DNA of 60,042 nt from Hyphomicrobiales bacterium (GTDB lineage Bacteria > Pseudomonadota > Alphaproteobacteria > Rhizobiales > Beijerinckiaceae): assembly GCA_026400535.1 (NCBI GenBank), contig JAPLOU010000081.1:1-60042 (forward strand), given 5' to 3'. Below are positions 7,302 through 16,709 of the stretch, piece after piece. The number at the start of each line of letters is the position of its first letter. The first letter of the stretch is position 1. Under the pieces are notes generated by a model, which worked only from the letters and a program-made list of their open reading frames with translations, was not told the origin of the DNA and ran no database searches. Made by a program: the position numbers and the translations under genes.

Positions 7302-10067
7302 CTACGCTGCCCGAACGGCCTTAACCCGTGCTGCGGCCACCTTGAACTCCGGTATCTTTCCGTCCGGGTCGAGGGCTGAATTGGTCAGAAGGTTCGCGGC
7401 CGCCTCTCGATAGGCGAAGGACATGAAGATCATGTCTTCCTGGCAGGCCTCGTCGGCCCGCGCAGCAAGCGTTATCGCGCCACGCCGCGTCTCGATGGTG
7501 ATGATGTCCCCCGCCTCGATGCCGAGCCGGCGCAGTGCCAGCGGATGCAGCGATGCGCTGGGCCAGGGCTCAAGGGCGTCGAGCACGCTGGCGCGTCGCG
7601 TCATCGCGCCGGTGTGCCAGTGCTCAAGCTGCCGGCCGGTCGTCAGAATGAACGGCCAATCCGCATCGGTGACCTCGTCGGGCGGCCGGTAGCCGGCAGG
7701 CTTCAGATGCGCCCGGCCGTCATCGGTCGGGAAATGGTCGTGGAACACCACTGCCTGTCCCGGTTCTTCTGGTCCGCTCACCGGATAGGTGACGGCATCC
7801 TCGCGCTCCAGCCGCTCCCAGTCGATGTTGGCGAGCGAGGGCATGGCCGAGGCCATCTCGGCGAAGACCTCGCGGGGGTGGTCGTAGGTCCAGCCGAGCC
7901 CCAGCCGGTTTGCGATGTCGGTGATGATGCACCAGTCCTCCCGCGCTTCGCCCGGCGGTTCGACCGCCTTGCGGCCCATCTGCACCTGTCGGTTGGTGTT
8001 GGTAACGGTGCCGGTCTTCTCGGGCCAGGCGCTCGCAGGCAGCACCACATCGGCCAGCATCGCGGTCTCGGTCAGGAAGATGTCCTGCACAACAAGATGG
8101 TCGAGCGAGGCGAGGGCTTCACGGGCATGCGCCACGTCCGGATCGGACATCGCCGGGTTCTCGCCCATGATGTACATGGCGCGGATCGCGCCCTTCGCTG
8201 CGGCGTCGAGGATCTCCGTGACTGTGAGGCCCGGCTCCGGATCGAGCGGAACGCCCCAAAGCGTCTCGAATTTCCGCCGGTTGGCCTCCAGGCCCACACG
8301 CGCGTAGTCTGGAAACACCATGGGGATGAGGCCGGCATCGGACGCACCCTGGACGTTGTTCTGGCCGCGCAGGGGATGCAGCCCCGTCCCCTCCCGGCCG
8401 ACATTGCCGGTCAGCATGGCGAGCGAGATGAGGCAGCGGGCGTTGTCGGTGCCGTGCGTGTGCTGGCTCACCCCCATGCCCCAGAAGATGATGCCGCGCT
8501 TCGCGCTTGCGAAGTCCCGCGCGGCAGCGCGGATGGCATCGGGCGCGATGCCGCAGATCGGCGACATGGCCTCAGGTGTCAGGTCTGCCAGATGCTCCTT
8601 CAGCGCCGGGTAGCCCGCTGTGCGGCTGTCGATGAAACCTGCGTCGACGAGGCCGTCTGCCACGATGACATGCATCATCGCGTTGAGCAGCGCCACGTCG
8701 GTTCCGGGCCTGAACTGCAGCATGTGGGCGGCATGGCGCTTCATGGCCGTGCCGCGCGGGTCCATCACGATCAGCTTGGCGCCGCGCTTGGCCGCCTGCT
8801 TGAAGTAGGTGGCGGCGACCGGATGGTTCTCGGTCGGGTTCGCGCCGATGACGATGATGGCGTCTGCCTTCAGCGCGTCGTTGAAGGGGGCCGTCACCGC
8901 ACCCGAGCCAATGCCCTCCATCAGCGCCGCCACCGACGACGCGTGGCAGAGCCTGGTGCAATGATCTAGATTGTTGTGGCGGAATGCCATGCGGATCAGC
9001 TTCTGGAAGAGGTAAGCCTCCTCGTTGGAGCATTTGGCCGAGCCGAAGCCGGCGACCGCCCTGCCGCCCTGGCGATCCGCCGCGCGCCGCAGCCCCGCCG
9101 CTGCGGCGTCCAGCGCCTCCTGCCAGGTCGCCTCGCGGAAATGCGTCAGCGGGTTCGCCGGGTCGACGTTCAGGCCCTTGGGCGCGCCGGCCTTGCGGAT
9201 CAGCGGCCTCGTCAGCCGCTCGGGGCTGACCACGTAGTCGAAGCCGAAACGGCCCTTGACGCACAGCCGGCTCTCGTTGGCCGGGCCGTCCTTGCCCTCC
9301 ACATAGGCGATCTTGCCGTCGCGGATCTTGAACGACACCTGGCAGCCGACGCCGCAGAAGGGACAGACGGAATCGACCGTCCCGTCGGCGCCGCGCGTCC
9401 CCGCCTGCGTCGTGGTGTCGACGAGGGTCCTGGGCATCAGAGCCCCTGTGGGGCAGGCCTGCACGCATTCGCCGCAGGCCACGCAGGTGCTCTCGGCCAT
9501 GGCGTCGTCGAGGTCGAAGACGGGCGCATGATGCTCGCCGCGCCATCCCATGCCGATCACGTCATTCACCTGGACGTCGCGGCAGGCTCGGGCACACAAG
9601 TTGCAGGCGATGCACGCGTCCAGGTTGACGGCCATGGCGGGGTGGGAGAGATCCTGCCGCGCCGCTGGATGCCGCGCGGGAAAGCGGCTCGTCGTTACGC
9701 CCTGGGCCCTGGCGACATGCCAGAACGGTGCGGCTGCGTCATGGGCGGCGGCGCGTGGCGGCTGGTCGGCGACCAGAAGTTCGATCACGAGCCGGCGCGA
9801 GGCGATGGCGCGGTCGGTGTCGGTTCGCACGACCATGCCGGGCGTCGGCTTGCGGCTGCAGGACGGGGCCAGCACCCGCTCGCCTTCGATCTCGACCATA
9901 CATGCGCGGCAGTTTCCGTCAGCAGCATAGCCCGGCTTCGGGCGATGGCAGAGATAGGGCAGTTCCTCGCCCATGCGCCGCGCAACGTCCCAGATGCTCT
10001 CGCCGGCGAACGCAACCGCCTCGCGGCGGTCTAGCGTGAAGGTGATGGCGGGGATGGCCGTGTTCAT
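7302..10067 (-). CDS. fdsA: NAD-dependent formate dehydrogenase, molybdenum alpha subunit
   Basis: This 921-residue subunit oxidises formate to CO2 at a Mo-bis-MGD centre and passes electrons through FeS clusters to the FdsB flavin. Domains in order: a 2Fe-2S ferredoxin-like region (CHRPKPGYAADGNCRACMVE), two 4Fe-4S motifs (CIACNLCARACRD and CVACGECVQACPTGAL), the Mo-enzyme 4Fe-4S motif (CPFCGVGCQVSF...CVKGRFGFD), then the molybdopterin domains. The active site reads HCTRLCHASSVAAL: cysteine rather than selenocysteine, followed by the catalytic histidine. The C-terminal LEHWHTGAMTRR belongs to the MopB-binding domain. The ATG overlaps the fdsB stop (ATGA). The usual downstream fdsC (fdhD-like) and fdsD genes are missing. 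Confidence 0.95.
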   Translation of the reverse strand: MNTAIPAITFTLDRREAVAFAGESIWDVARRMGEELPYLCHRPKPGYAADGNCRACMVEIEGERVLAPSCSRKPTPGMVVRTDTDRAIASRRLVIELLVADQPPRAAAHDAAAPFWHVARAQGVTTSRFPARHPAARQDLSHPAMAVNLDACIACNLCARACRDVQVNDVIGMGWRGEHHAPVFDLDDAMAESTCVACGECVQACPTGALMPRTLVDTTTQAGTRGADGTVDSVCPFCGVGCQVSFKIRDGKIAYVEGKDGPANESRLCVKGRFGFDYVVSPERLTRPLIRKAGAPKGLNVDPANPLTHFREATWQEALDAAAAGLRRAADRQGGRAVAGFGSAKCSNEEAYLFQKLIRMAFRHNNLDHCTRLCHASSVAALMEGIGSGAVTAPFNDALKADAIIVIGANPTENHPVAATYFKQAAKRGAKLIVMDPRGTAMKRHAAHMLQFRPGTDVALLNAMMHVIVADGLVDAGFIDSRTAGYPALKEHLADLTPEAMSPICGIAPDAIRAAARDFASAKRGIIFWGMGVSQHTHGTDNARCLISLAMLTGNVGREGTGLHPLRGQNNVQGASDAGLIPMVFPDYARVGLEANRRKFETLWGVPLDPEPGLTVTEILDAAAKGAIRAMYIMGENPAMSDPDVAHAREALASLDHLVVQDIFLTETAMLADVVLPASAWPEKTGTVTNTNRQVQMGRKAVEPPGEAREDWCIITDIANRLGLGWTYDHPREVFAEMASAMPSLANIDWERLEREDAVTYPVSGPEEPGQAVVFHDHFPTDDGRAHLKPAGYRPPDEVTDADWPFILTTGRQLEHWHTGAMTRRASVLDALEPWPSASLHPLALRRLGIEAGDIITIETRRGAITLAARADEACQEDMIFMSFAYREAAANLLTNSALDPDGKIPEFKVAAARVKAVRAA

Positions 10068-11752
10068 GAGCCGACCTCCTTGGGAAAATGCCTGAGCACC
10101 GAAAGCACCGGATTGGGCGCGGCCTGGCCAAGGCCGCAGATGGAGGAATCCATCATCACAGCCGCGAGTTCCTTGAGCAGCGCCCCGTCCCATCGCGGTG
10201 CTTCCATCAGCCGGTGGGCTTTCTCGGTCCCGACGCGGCAGGGCGTGCACTGGCCGCAGCTCTCGTGACGGAAGAAGCGCATCAGATTGCGCGCAACCTC
10301 CGCCATGTCGTCCTTGTCGGAGAGGATGACGACCGCATGGCTACCAACGAAGCAGCCGTGTTCCGCAAGCGTGCCGAAGTCGAGCGGAAGATCGGCGAGA
10401 GCGGCTGGCAAAATCCCGCCGGAAGCTCCACCTGGGAGATAGGCTTTGAAGGTATGCTCCTCCGCCATGCCGCCGGCGCGCGTGATCAATCCCCGCGCTG
10501 TGATCCCGGCCGGCGCGACGATGACGCCGGGGTTCCGGACTCGGCCGGAAACGGACCATGAGCGCAGTCCATTGGTGCCGTTGACGCCCTGTCCCGCGAA
10601 CCACTGTGCGCCCTTCTCAAGGATATCGCGCAGCCAGAACAGCGTCTCGACATTGTGGTTCAGCGTTGGCCGGCCGAAGAGCCCGATCTCGGCGATATAG
10701 GGCGGCCGCTGGCGGGGCAGGCCACGCTTGCCTTCGATCGACTCGATCATGGCGCTCTCTTCGCCGCAGATATAGGCGCCTGCCCCACGACGCAGCTCGA
10801 CATAGCCTGGCGCTACAAGGCCTGCTGCCTCGAGAGCCGCGATCTCGGCACGTAGAAGCGCCAGCACGCCGGGATACTCGTCTCGCATGTAGACGTAGAC
10901 GCGCTCGGCCTCGACCGCATGCGCCGCGATAAGCATGCCCTCGAGGAAACGATGCGGATCGCGCTCGAGATGCCAGCGGTCCTTGAATGTGCCAGGCTCC
11001 CCCTCGTCGCCGTTGACCGTCATCAGCCGGGGTGCCGGATACGAGCGGACGCTTTGCCACTTGCGACCCGCCGGAAAGCCCGCGCCGCCGAGGCCGCGCA
11101 GACCGGCGTCCGAAAGAATCTGGATCATCGCATCAATCCGCATCTCGCCGGAGCGTACGCGCGCCAGACCCTTGTAGCCTCCCATCTCGCGATAAGCATC
11201 CAGACCTGCAGCCAGCGGTATCGGACATGCTGTCCGTCCGGATGCAACAGTGGCATTGACGCTGTCCGGCGTGGCCTGCTCAACCGGGTTCTGACCGACA
11301 ACGACCACGGGAGCCGCAGCGCAACGACCGACACACGAAACGCGCTGGATGCGGACTGCCGAAGAATCGAAAAGCGTATCCAGCGAATCGGCCAGCCGGT
11401 CTGCGCCTGCCAGGGCGCATGAAAGCGAATCGCAGACGCGGATGGTGAGCGCGGGAGGCGCGATGTCGCTTTCTTTCACGATGTCGAAGTGATGATAGAA
11501 ACTGGCAACCTCGAAGACTTCCGCCTGGCCTATCCCATGATGGTCGGACAGGGCGCGAAGGTGCCTTGCGGAAAGATGTCCGTAGCGATCCTGGATGAGG
11601 TGCAGGTGCTCGATGAGGTGATCTCGTCTCGGCGCTTCGCGGCCCACAAGCTGGATGATCTCCTCCAGGGCCTGCCGATCAAGCTGCCTCCCCTTCGGTG
11701 TTCCGCGCACCTGACCGCGCCTGCCACCTGATGTTGCTGTTTCGTCAAACAT
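10064..11752 (-). CDS. fdsB: Formate dehydrogenase fused gamma-beta (NuoE-NuoF-like) diaphorase subunit
   Basis: The protein has about 562 residues. The N-terminal ~150 residues are FdsG/NuoE-like, a thioredoxin-fold 2Fe-2S domain with ligands in VCDSLSCALAG and CVGRCAAAPV. The rest is FdsB/NuoF: FMN and NAD(H) binding at RGLGGAGFPAGRKW, GDEGEPGTFKDR and GAGAYICGEESA, and a 4Fe-4S site at SCGQCTPCR with a later cysteine in SSICGLG. It passes electrons from FdsA to NAD+. The two subunits are usually separate genes, so this is a fusion. The ATG at 11752 was chosen; the frame is open to a TTG at 11788, and neither start has a clear ribosome site. Confidence 0.92.
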   Translation of the reverse strand: MFDETATSGGRRGQVRGTPKGRQLDRQALEEIIQLVGREAPRRDHLIEHLHLIQDRYGHLSARHLRALSDHHGIGQAEVFEVASFYHHFDIVKESDIAPPALTIRVCDSLSCALAGADRLADSLDTLFDSSAVRIQRVSCVGRCAAAPVVVVGQNPVEQATPDSVNATVASGRTACPIPLAAGLDAYREMGGYKGLARVRSGEMRIDAMIQILSDAGLRGLGGAGFPAGRKWQSVRSYPAPRLMTVNGDEGEPGTFKDRWHLERDPHRFLEGMLIAAHAVEAERVYVYMRDEYPGVLALLRAEIAALEAAGLVAPGYVELRRGAGAYICGEESAMIESIEGKRGLPRQRPPYIAEIGLFGRPTLNHNVETLFWLRDILEKGAQWFAGQGVNGTNGLRSWSVSGRVRNPGVIVAPAGITARGLITRAGGMAEEHTFKAYLPGGASGGILPAALADLPLDFGTLAEHGCFVGSHAVVILSDKDDMAEVARNLMRFFRHESCGQCTPCRVGTEKAHRLMEAPRWDGALLKELAAVMMDSSICGLGQAAPNPVLSVLRHFPKEVGS

Positions 11753-11822
11753 GCCAGGAGGATGCACAACGTTGCTCCCCGCGTCCAATCGTCAACCGCG
11801 AACGTTTGATCGGAATGCCCGA

Positions 11823-12704
11823 TCAGATTGCCTGTATGGCGGCAAAGACGGCGGAGATCACCGGAAGTTGCGGATCACGCTTGAGGGCGCAGAGCGCGAT
11901 GCCGCGCTCCAGCGTGGGCGAGACCAGACGGAGCACCGTGATGTCGGCGCCGGCCGCCAACTGATCTGCCTGAGCGGCCGGCAGAATGGTCGCCACCACT
12001 CCCATCCGGACTGCGCCCAGAATGGCCGTGAACGTGTCGCTCTCGATCATGACTGAAGGGGCGGCACCGGCAGATGCGAATGCATCGTCAAGGATACGCC
12101 TGTTCTGCATGTCAGGCGTGAGGAGCGCGAGCGGTAGACGGGCCGCCTCCGCCCAGGTGATGGTCCCATTGATTGATGGGCTGCGATCGTTTCTTGCTAC
12201 GACAAGCGCGTAGCATTCAGAGGCGAGAGGCGTGGCGACAAACCGATCCGGCCTTTGGCCGTCGGCATAGGAAATGCCGACATCGGCCTCATATTGATCC
12301 AGTGCCGCATCGATCGCCTTCGATGAGCGGGACTGTATGGTCACATGCACCAGCGGATGCAGGGCCCGGACATCCGCGGCCAGGGCGCCCGCCGCCGCCA
12401 GCTGTGTCGGGATAACGGCGATCCTGAGATGTCCGGCAAGAGCTGCGGCGTCCCCGCGGGTCTCCTGGCGTAACGCATCAATCTGACCGACGATGTCCCT
12501 CAATCGCGGGAGCAGGCGCTCTCCGGTCTCCGTGAAACGTTCGAACCGCGCACCACGCTCCACGAGCCTGACGCCGAGCTCGAACTCAAGGCTTTGCAGT
12601 CGCGCTGAAAATGCGGATTGTGATATGCTGTTCGCTTCCGCGGCACGGGCGAAATGGCGGTGCTCGGCGAGGGCGAGCACCAAGCGGATTGTACGGATGT
12701 CCAT
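11823..12704 (-). CDS. LysR-family regulator, probable activator of the formate dehydrogenase operon
   Basis: The 293-residue protein has the classic LysR helix-turn-helix (residues 1-60: RLVLALAEHRHFARAAEANSISQSAFSARLQSLE) and a periplasmic-binding-protein-like effector domain. It is encoded on the same strand, immediately upstream of the fused fdsGB gene (about 70 bp from stop to the chosen start), not divergently as many LysR genes are. It may therefore be the first gene of the fds transcript. FdsR-type LysR regulators of formate dehydrogenase are known; the assignment here rests on position. Confidence 0.88.
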   Translation of the reverse strand: MDIRTIRLVLALAEHRHFARAAEANSISQSAFSARLQSLEFELGVRLVERGARFERFTETGERLLPRLRDIVGQIDALRQETRGDAAALAGHLRIAVIPTQLAAAGALAADVRALHPLVHVTIQSRSSKAIDAALDQYEADVGISYADGQRPDRFVATPLASECYALVVARNDRSPSINGTITWAEAARLPLALLTPDMQNRRILDDAFASAGAAPSVMIESDTFTAILGAVRMGVVATILPAAQADQLAAGADITVLRLVSPTLERGIALCALKRDPQLPVISAVFAAIQAI

Positions 12705-12812
12705 CTCAAGGAGTACGCATCAAACAAGACCCGGCCAGGGATGACATGAGGTGCAGTGGTTGTCCGTCAGCAGCTCGTTCGAGAAAGTTCAGGCCGTTTT
12801 CGAAGGTCACCA

Positions 12813-14075
12813 TCAAGGCCTTCCAACCTGTGGTGGGGTGCTCCGGCTCTCGATGGTGCCGTCAAACGGCCGCCATAGACGAATGTCAGCCGGATCGACA
12901 ATGACCCGCCAGTCCGCCACAAAGGCGGCCTTCGGCTCCCGGTGCGGCGTTGCTGGAATCGAACCCACAGCGGTTTTATCGATCGGCGCGCGCCGCCCGG
13001 AGCGGGCGATCATCTGTGTGGGCAGGGCCGGGTCGACCGGTTGAAGCCGGGCTGCAGCACTGGCAATCAGCCCAGACGGTGTGCTTGCTCCCAGGATCTT
13101 CACCTTGGACGGCGACGGGAATGGGTTGTCTGCGCTGCCGAGCACAATGCGCATGATCTGCTGGCGCTCGATCGCGCGCAGTTGCGGCTGGAACTCGTGC
13201 GGGAGCCGCTCGGAGACCTGCTCGACGCGCTCGATGACGCCATGGCGGTGGCTGACGCCGTCGCTTACGACCACCCGATCACCTGCGGTGATGCTGTACA
13301 AGCGTCCGGACGGCAGAAAGCCACGCACCTGCGGCTCGCCATGGAAGATCTCGATCAGCGCGGCGCCGCGCTGCACGACGGCACCGGCCGAGATCACATG
13401 GGCCGCGACCGTGCCGCTCACACGGGCGACCACGCGGCCGTCATTGTAGGCCAGCCGCGTATTGGCCACAAGGATCTCGAGATCCCGGCGGCTGGTCTCA
13501 AGCTGGCGCCGTTCGTCTTCGAGGGCAAGGGCTTCTGAACCCAGCTGGCTGAGGTCACGTTCGGCCTCGTAGACATCGCGCAATGTTTCGGCCGTCCGCG
13601 TGATTGTTGTCAGGCCGCGCGTGGCCAGTTCGTTGATGCGGTCAACAAAGGCTCTGGCACGTGCATGGCGCTCCGCGGCGAGCGGCCGCAACTGGTTGAT
13701 CGCGTCCAGCCTTGTATCAACCTGGCTCTTGCGCGTGGCGATCTGGCCGATACGCGCCGACAGGTCGGCAATCCGTTCCAGCATGTCCTTGGACTGCAGG
13801 ATCGCGACCGTCTGGCCAGCCTCGACGGTATCGCCAGCGCTGACCTTGATCTGCGTCACCACACCGGAATGATCGGTGGTGACAACCTGTATGTCCCGGG
13901 TGACGATGCCGGTGGTATCGAGAATGAACCAGGGTGCGGCCACGATGTAGCCGATGCCACCCATCATGGAAAGAACCGTGCCCAGATAGAGTTGCCGGGC
14001 GAAGCTCTTGCTGCCCTTGCGGACCTGATTGGGCAGGTTGTCAGGCCGCGCGCGGTCGCGAAGAGCGGTGATCAT
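12813..14075 (-). CDS. HlyD-family membrane-fusion (adaptor) protein
   Basis: The protein has 420 residues. A single transmembrane helix lies near 28-50 (LYLGTVLSMMGGIGYIVAAPW). It is followed by half a lipoyl domain (VVTTDHSGVVTQIKVSAGDTVEAGQ), a long coiled coil at about 95-200 rich in Arg/Glu heptads, the second lipoyl half (RVSGTVAAHVISAGAVVQRGAALIEI), a beta-barrel and an extended C-terminal tail. It is the third gene of the minus-strand operon, after a glycosyltransferase and a zinc-ribbon protein. HlyD-like proteins paired with GT2 synthases occur in polysaccharide systems such as the rhizobial mixed-linkage glucan pair BgsB-BgsA. A periplasmic polysaccharide-export role is inferred. 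Confidence 0.82.
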   Translation of the reverse strand: MITALRDRARPDNLPNQVRKGSKSFARQLYLGTVLSMMGGIGYIVAAPWFILDTTGIVTRDIQVVTTDHSGVVTQIKVSAGDTVEAGQTVAILQSKDMLERIADLSARIGQIATRKSQVDTRLDAINQLRPLAAERHARARAFVDRINELATRGLTTITRTAETLRDVYEAERDLSQLGSEALALEDERRQLETSRRDLEILVANTRLAYNDGRVVARVSGTVAAHVISAGAVVQRGAALIEIFHGEPQVRGFLPSGRLYSITAGDRVVVSDGVSHRHGVIERVEQVSERLPHEFQPQLRAIERQQIMRIVLGSADNPFPSPSKVKILGASTPSGLIASAAARLQPVDPALPTQMIARSGRRAPIDKTAVGSIPATPHREPKAAFVADWRVIVDPADIRLWRPFDGTIESRSTPPQVGRP

Positions 14076-14106
14076 CGCTCAGTCCTCATCGAGATCAACG
14101 ATCGTC

Positions 14107-15390
14107 TCATCGCCAGGCGTTCCATGCGTTGACCTTTGGGGGACAATAGGTGTCAGTGCGCGATGTCGACCAAATCCATTCCTCGACAAACACCTTCAGT
14201 CGCGCAATCCGCAAGACATAACCCTGGAACGCACCATAAAGCGGCAGCGTCCAGATCAGGCGCCACTGTCCCCAGTGGCCGTGGGCGAGGATTGCGCAGG
14301 CCAGCACGAACACATCGAGCACGAAAAGACCGATCGACATGGCCAACAACAGGCCAAGCGCTGCAAGGCCGTAGCTGGTGAACAGGTAAACAAGGAACAG
14401 CGGCATCACGAGTGCCGGCAAAACCGTGAAGACGAGGAAGTCGGCGTGATGAAACACCTCGCGCGGCAGAAAATGGCGCGAGAATGGATTGAGCGCGCCC
14501 TTGTGCTTGCGAAACCGGATCCAGAGCGCATCGCGCTCCCAGCGCTTGCGTTGCCGCAGCAGTGCGGTGAAGGCGACCGGGACATCCGTGAAGGCGACCG
14601 CGCGCGGCGCGAAGGCAACCTCATGCCCGATCTTGCGCATACGCAGGCAGAAATCAAAATCCTCGCCCGGTCCGGGGTCCGTGCCACCAATCTGCTCCCA
14701 GACACTGCGGCGAAACGCACCAATCGCTCCCGATACGAGCGACAGCTGCCCGAACATCGCCATCTGGGCGCGACCCAGCGTCATGCCGGTCAGATACTCG
14801 ATGGCCTGAAGACTTGTAACCAGCGAGGCATCGGGATTGCGAACAAGGACCCGGCCGGCCACAGCCCCGACATGCGGATCGGCAAACGGAGCGATCAGCT
14901 CCGCAAGAGAGGTCGGCTGAAATGAGCAGTCACAGTCAACCACGATCAGGATATCGCCCGACGCCAGCCGCGCACCCAGATTCAGGGCTGCAGGCTTGCC
15001 TCCACGGATCTGGCACTCCGCGACCCTGTCGATTAGCCCCTCGCGGTGGAGCCGCTGCATGATCCCGAATGTCGCATCCATGGAGCCGTCGGACACGCAG
15101 ATGATTTCGGCATCGCGCAGCGTCTGGGCCCGCAGGGAACGAATGCAGCTCTCGATGCAGTCGGCCTCGTTGTGGCCGGCAACAATGATCGAGACCTTTC
15201 CAACCTGACTGACGGGTGGCGCATCAGGCTGGCGACGTTCCACCATGGCCAGTGCAACAATCGCCGGAAAGCCAAGGACGTAGCGTGGCAGCTCAAACAT
15301 GATGGTGAACCAGAAGAACGCCATCAGGCTGCGCACGTCCATCGCGAGAAGCACAGCGGCAGCAACAATCAGCGGATTTGTGTCGCTCAC
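14107..15390 (-). CDS. Membrane family-2 glycosyltransferase, probable processive polysaccharide synthase
   Basis: The protein has 427 residues. Helices at about 10-50 precede a GT-A domain with KVSIIVAGHNE (residues 65-75), the DCD metal/UDP-sugar motif (152-154), GEDFDF (ED at 243-244) and QRKRW (280-284), the D, DxD, D, QxxRW set of cellulose-, hyaluronan- and chitin-synthase-like enzymes. Several C-terminal helices (about 315-400) could form a translocation channel. No PilZ domain is present. The start overlaps the upstream gene's stop (ATGA), so it is coupled to the TackOD1 protein. The polymer cannot be predicted from sequence alone. Confidence 0.88.
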   Translation of the reverse strand: MSDTNPLIVAAAVLLAMDVRSLMAFFWFTIMFELPRYVLGFPAIVALAMVERRQPDAPPVSQVGKVSIIVAGHNEADCIESCIRSLRAQTLRDAEIICVSDGSMDATFGIMQRLHREGLIDRVAECQIRGGKPAALNLGARLASGDILIVVDCDCSFQPTSLAELIAPFADPHVGAVAGRVLVRNPDASLVTSLQAIEYLTGMTLGRAQMAMFGQLSLVSGAIGAFRRSVWEQIGGTDPGPGEDFDFCLRMRKIGHEVAFAPRAVAFTDVPVAFTALLRQRKRWERDALWIRFRKHKGALNPFSRHFLPREVFHHADFLVFTVLPALVMPLFLVYLFTSYGLAALGLLLAMSIGLFVLDVFVLACAILAHGHWGQWRLIWTLPLYGAFQGYVLRIARLKVFVEEWIWSTSRTDTYCPPKVNAWNAWR

Positions 15391-16709
15391 GCCGCAACAC
15401 TCAGCAGGTCCGGCTGCGCAATCAGGTCGAACTGCATGTGCAATCGAGCCGCAGTCGTGCGTGCCAGCTTCTCGGTTATCGTGGGCAGGGCCGCCCGGAT
15501 CGCGTCCTCGCCATGACCGGCAATGAGGATCAGGAAGGTGCGCTCATGAAGCATGATTTCGGTGCGATCAGCCAGGATCTCACGCAACAGCCCGTTCAGA
15601 TGGGCAAGGGTGGAGACCATGAGACCGGGACCAGGAAGCTCGTGCCCGGGCATGGGATCAACCCGCAGCATCAAAAGATGCGCCGGGTGATGCCGGATCT
15701 CGGCCTCCCTGATGAAGCGTGTGATCTTGTCACGGAGGCTTGCCTCGTCGGCGTCTGGTCTGCAATTCGCTCCGGAACCTCCCTTGAGGGCGGCCATCCT
15801 GCCTTCATCGGTCAGCTCGAAGGCATGGATGTCGCGTGTCGTTATCCGCGATGCGTCGTGGTGAGCGCCACAATCGAGGCAAGAGAATCCGATCGTAGCC
15901 GAACCATCGGTTCGTCCGCAGGCACCACAGACGGTGAGGTGTCCAGGCTTGTCATAATCGACCGAGAAATGCTCAAGTTGCATCCGGCATTTCGGGCAGC
16001 GCGGTAACTCACCTGTCGACAGGAAGTCGGTCTCGGGAGCTTGATAGCCACAGCGCAGGTGGTGCAGGATCGCAACGTCCTTGATGTTCGCCGAGCGGCA
16101 TCCCTTGCACTCCTCGCGCACCACGATGCGCGAAGAGGCGCAGGACGGGCAGTCGTGAACCCGGTCGACGAACCGCTTCACCAGGTAGCCGGTCCTCGCC
16201 AGCGCAAGCGCGGCGGCGCTGACGGTCGGCAGCAGATCACTTTCAGACCAGGACCATAGTCGCTTGTGGTTAACCTTGCGAACAGGCATCAGTGCACAGT
16301 CGCGGGTCACCAGACGCGAGAGAAGGATCAATCCGACCTCTCGCAGCCGCTCGATCCCCTTTGGCATCTTGCGCCAGCGCGCGATCGTCGGACCGAGCGG
16401 TGCCAGGCTCAACGACAGATCATGGCTGGCACCCGCCGACCAGTCCGCAAAGCTGAAATGTCCCCCTGATGCGTCCGCGATCGGCGCAATTCCGATGACG
16501 GCAGGCCCGAGGTGCTCGCGCGCCGCGTCCAGGCCTTCAGCGGATGTCAGCATGATCAGATCCGGGCGCGGGTCATCCGGAGTACAACGAGCCAGAAGGC
16601 GCGGCAGGGGCATGTCCGCATCAATCGGAGGATAGAATGCGGTGCTGATACGCGAAGCAGACGTCAGACCGTCTTTGGTGGACGGAGCAGATGCACTTCC
16701 GGTGACCAT
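15387..16709 (-). CDS. TackOD1-type zinc-ribbon protein with degenerate GGDEF-like C-terminus
   Basis: The protein has about 440 residues from the ATG at 16709; the frame is open to a TTG at 16739 (numbering here is from that TTG). Residues 55-185 form an alpha/beta region that could be a degenerate receiver domain. Residues 193-300 are a dense metal-binding block: C197/C200, C211/C214, H226-H227-C230, C248/C251, C271/C274 and C287/C290. The wording HHLRCGYQAPETDF and DYDKPGHLTVCGACG fits the 'thaumarchaeal output domain' TackOD1. Residues 335-440 (AHLLMLRVD...TFLILIAGHGEDAIRAAL) look like a nucleotide-cyclase/GGDEF fold without the catalytic GG[DE]EF. It is first in the operon with the GT2 and HlyD genes, suggesting a cytosolic regulator of the synthase. 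Confidence 0.72.
   Translation of the reverse strand: MVTGSASAPSTKDGLTSASRISTAFYPPIDADMPLPRLLARCTPDDPRPDLIMLTSAEGLDAAREHLGPAVIGIAPIADASGGHFSFADWSAGASHDLSLSLAPLGPTIARWRKMPKGIERLREVGLILLSRLVTRDCALMPVRKVNHKRLWSWSESDLLPTVSAAALALARTGYLVKRFVDRVHDCPSCASSRIVVREECKGCRSANIKDVAILHHLRCGYQAPETDFLSTGELPRCPKCRMQLEHFSVDYDKPGHLTVCGACGRTDGSATIGFSCLDCGAHHDASRITTRDIHAFELTDEGRMAALKGGSGANCRPDADEASLRDKITRFIREAEIRHHPAHLLMLRVDPMPGHELPGPGLMVSTLAHLNGLLREILADRTEIMLHERTFLILIAGHGEDAIRAALPTITEKLARTTAARLHMQFDLIAQPDLLSVAA

Noticed and set aside
12945..12975. A tRNA T-arm-like string (GGTTCGATTCC on the minus strand) near the HlyD 3' end.
   Set aside because: No acceptor, D or anticodon arms can be folded around it, the T-stem pairs badly, and the stretch is in frame inside the HlyD-type coding sequence.
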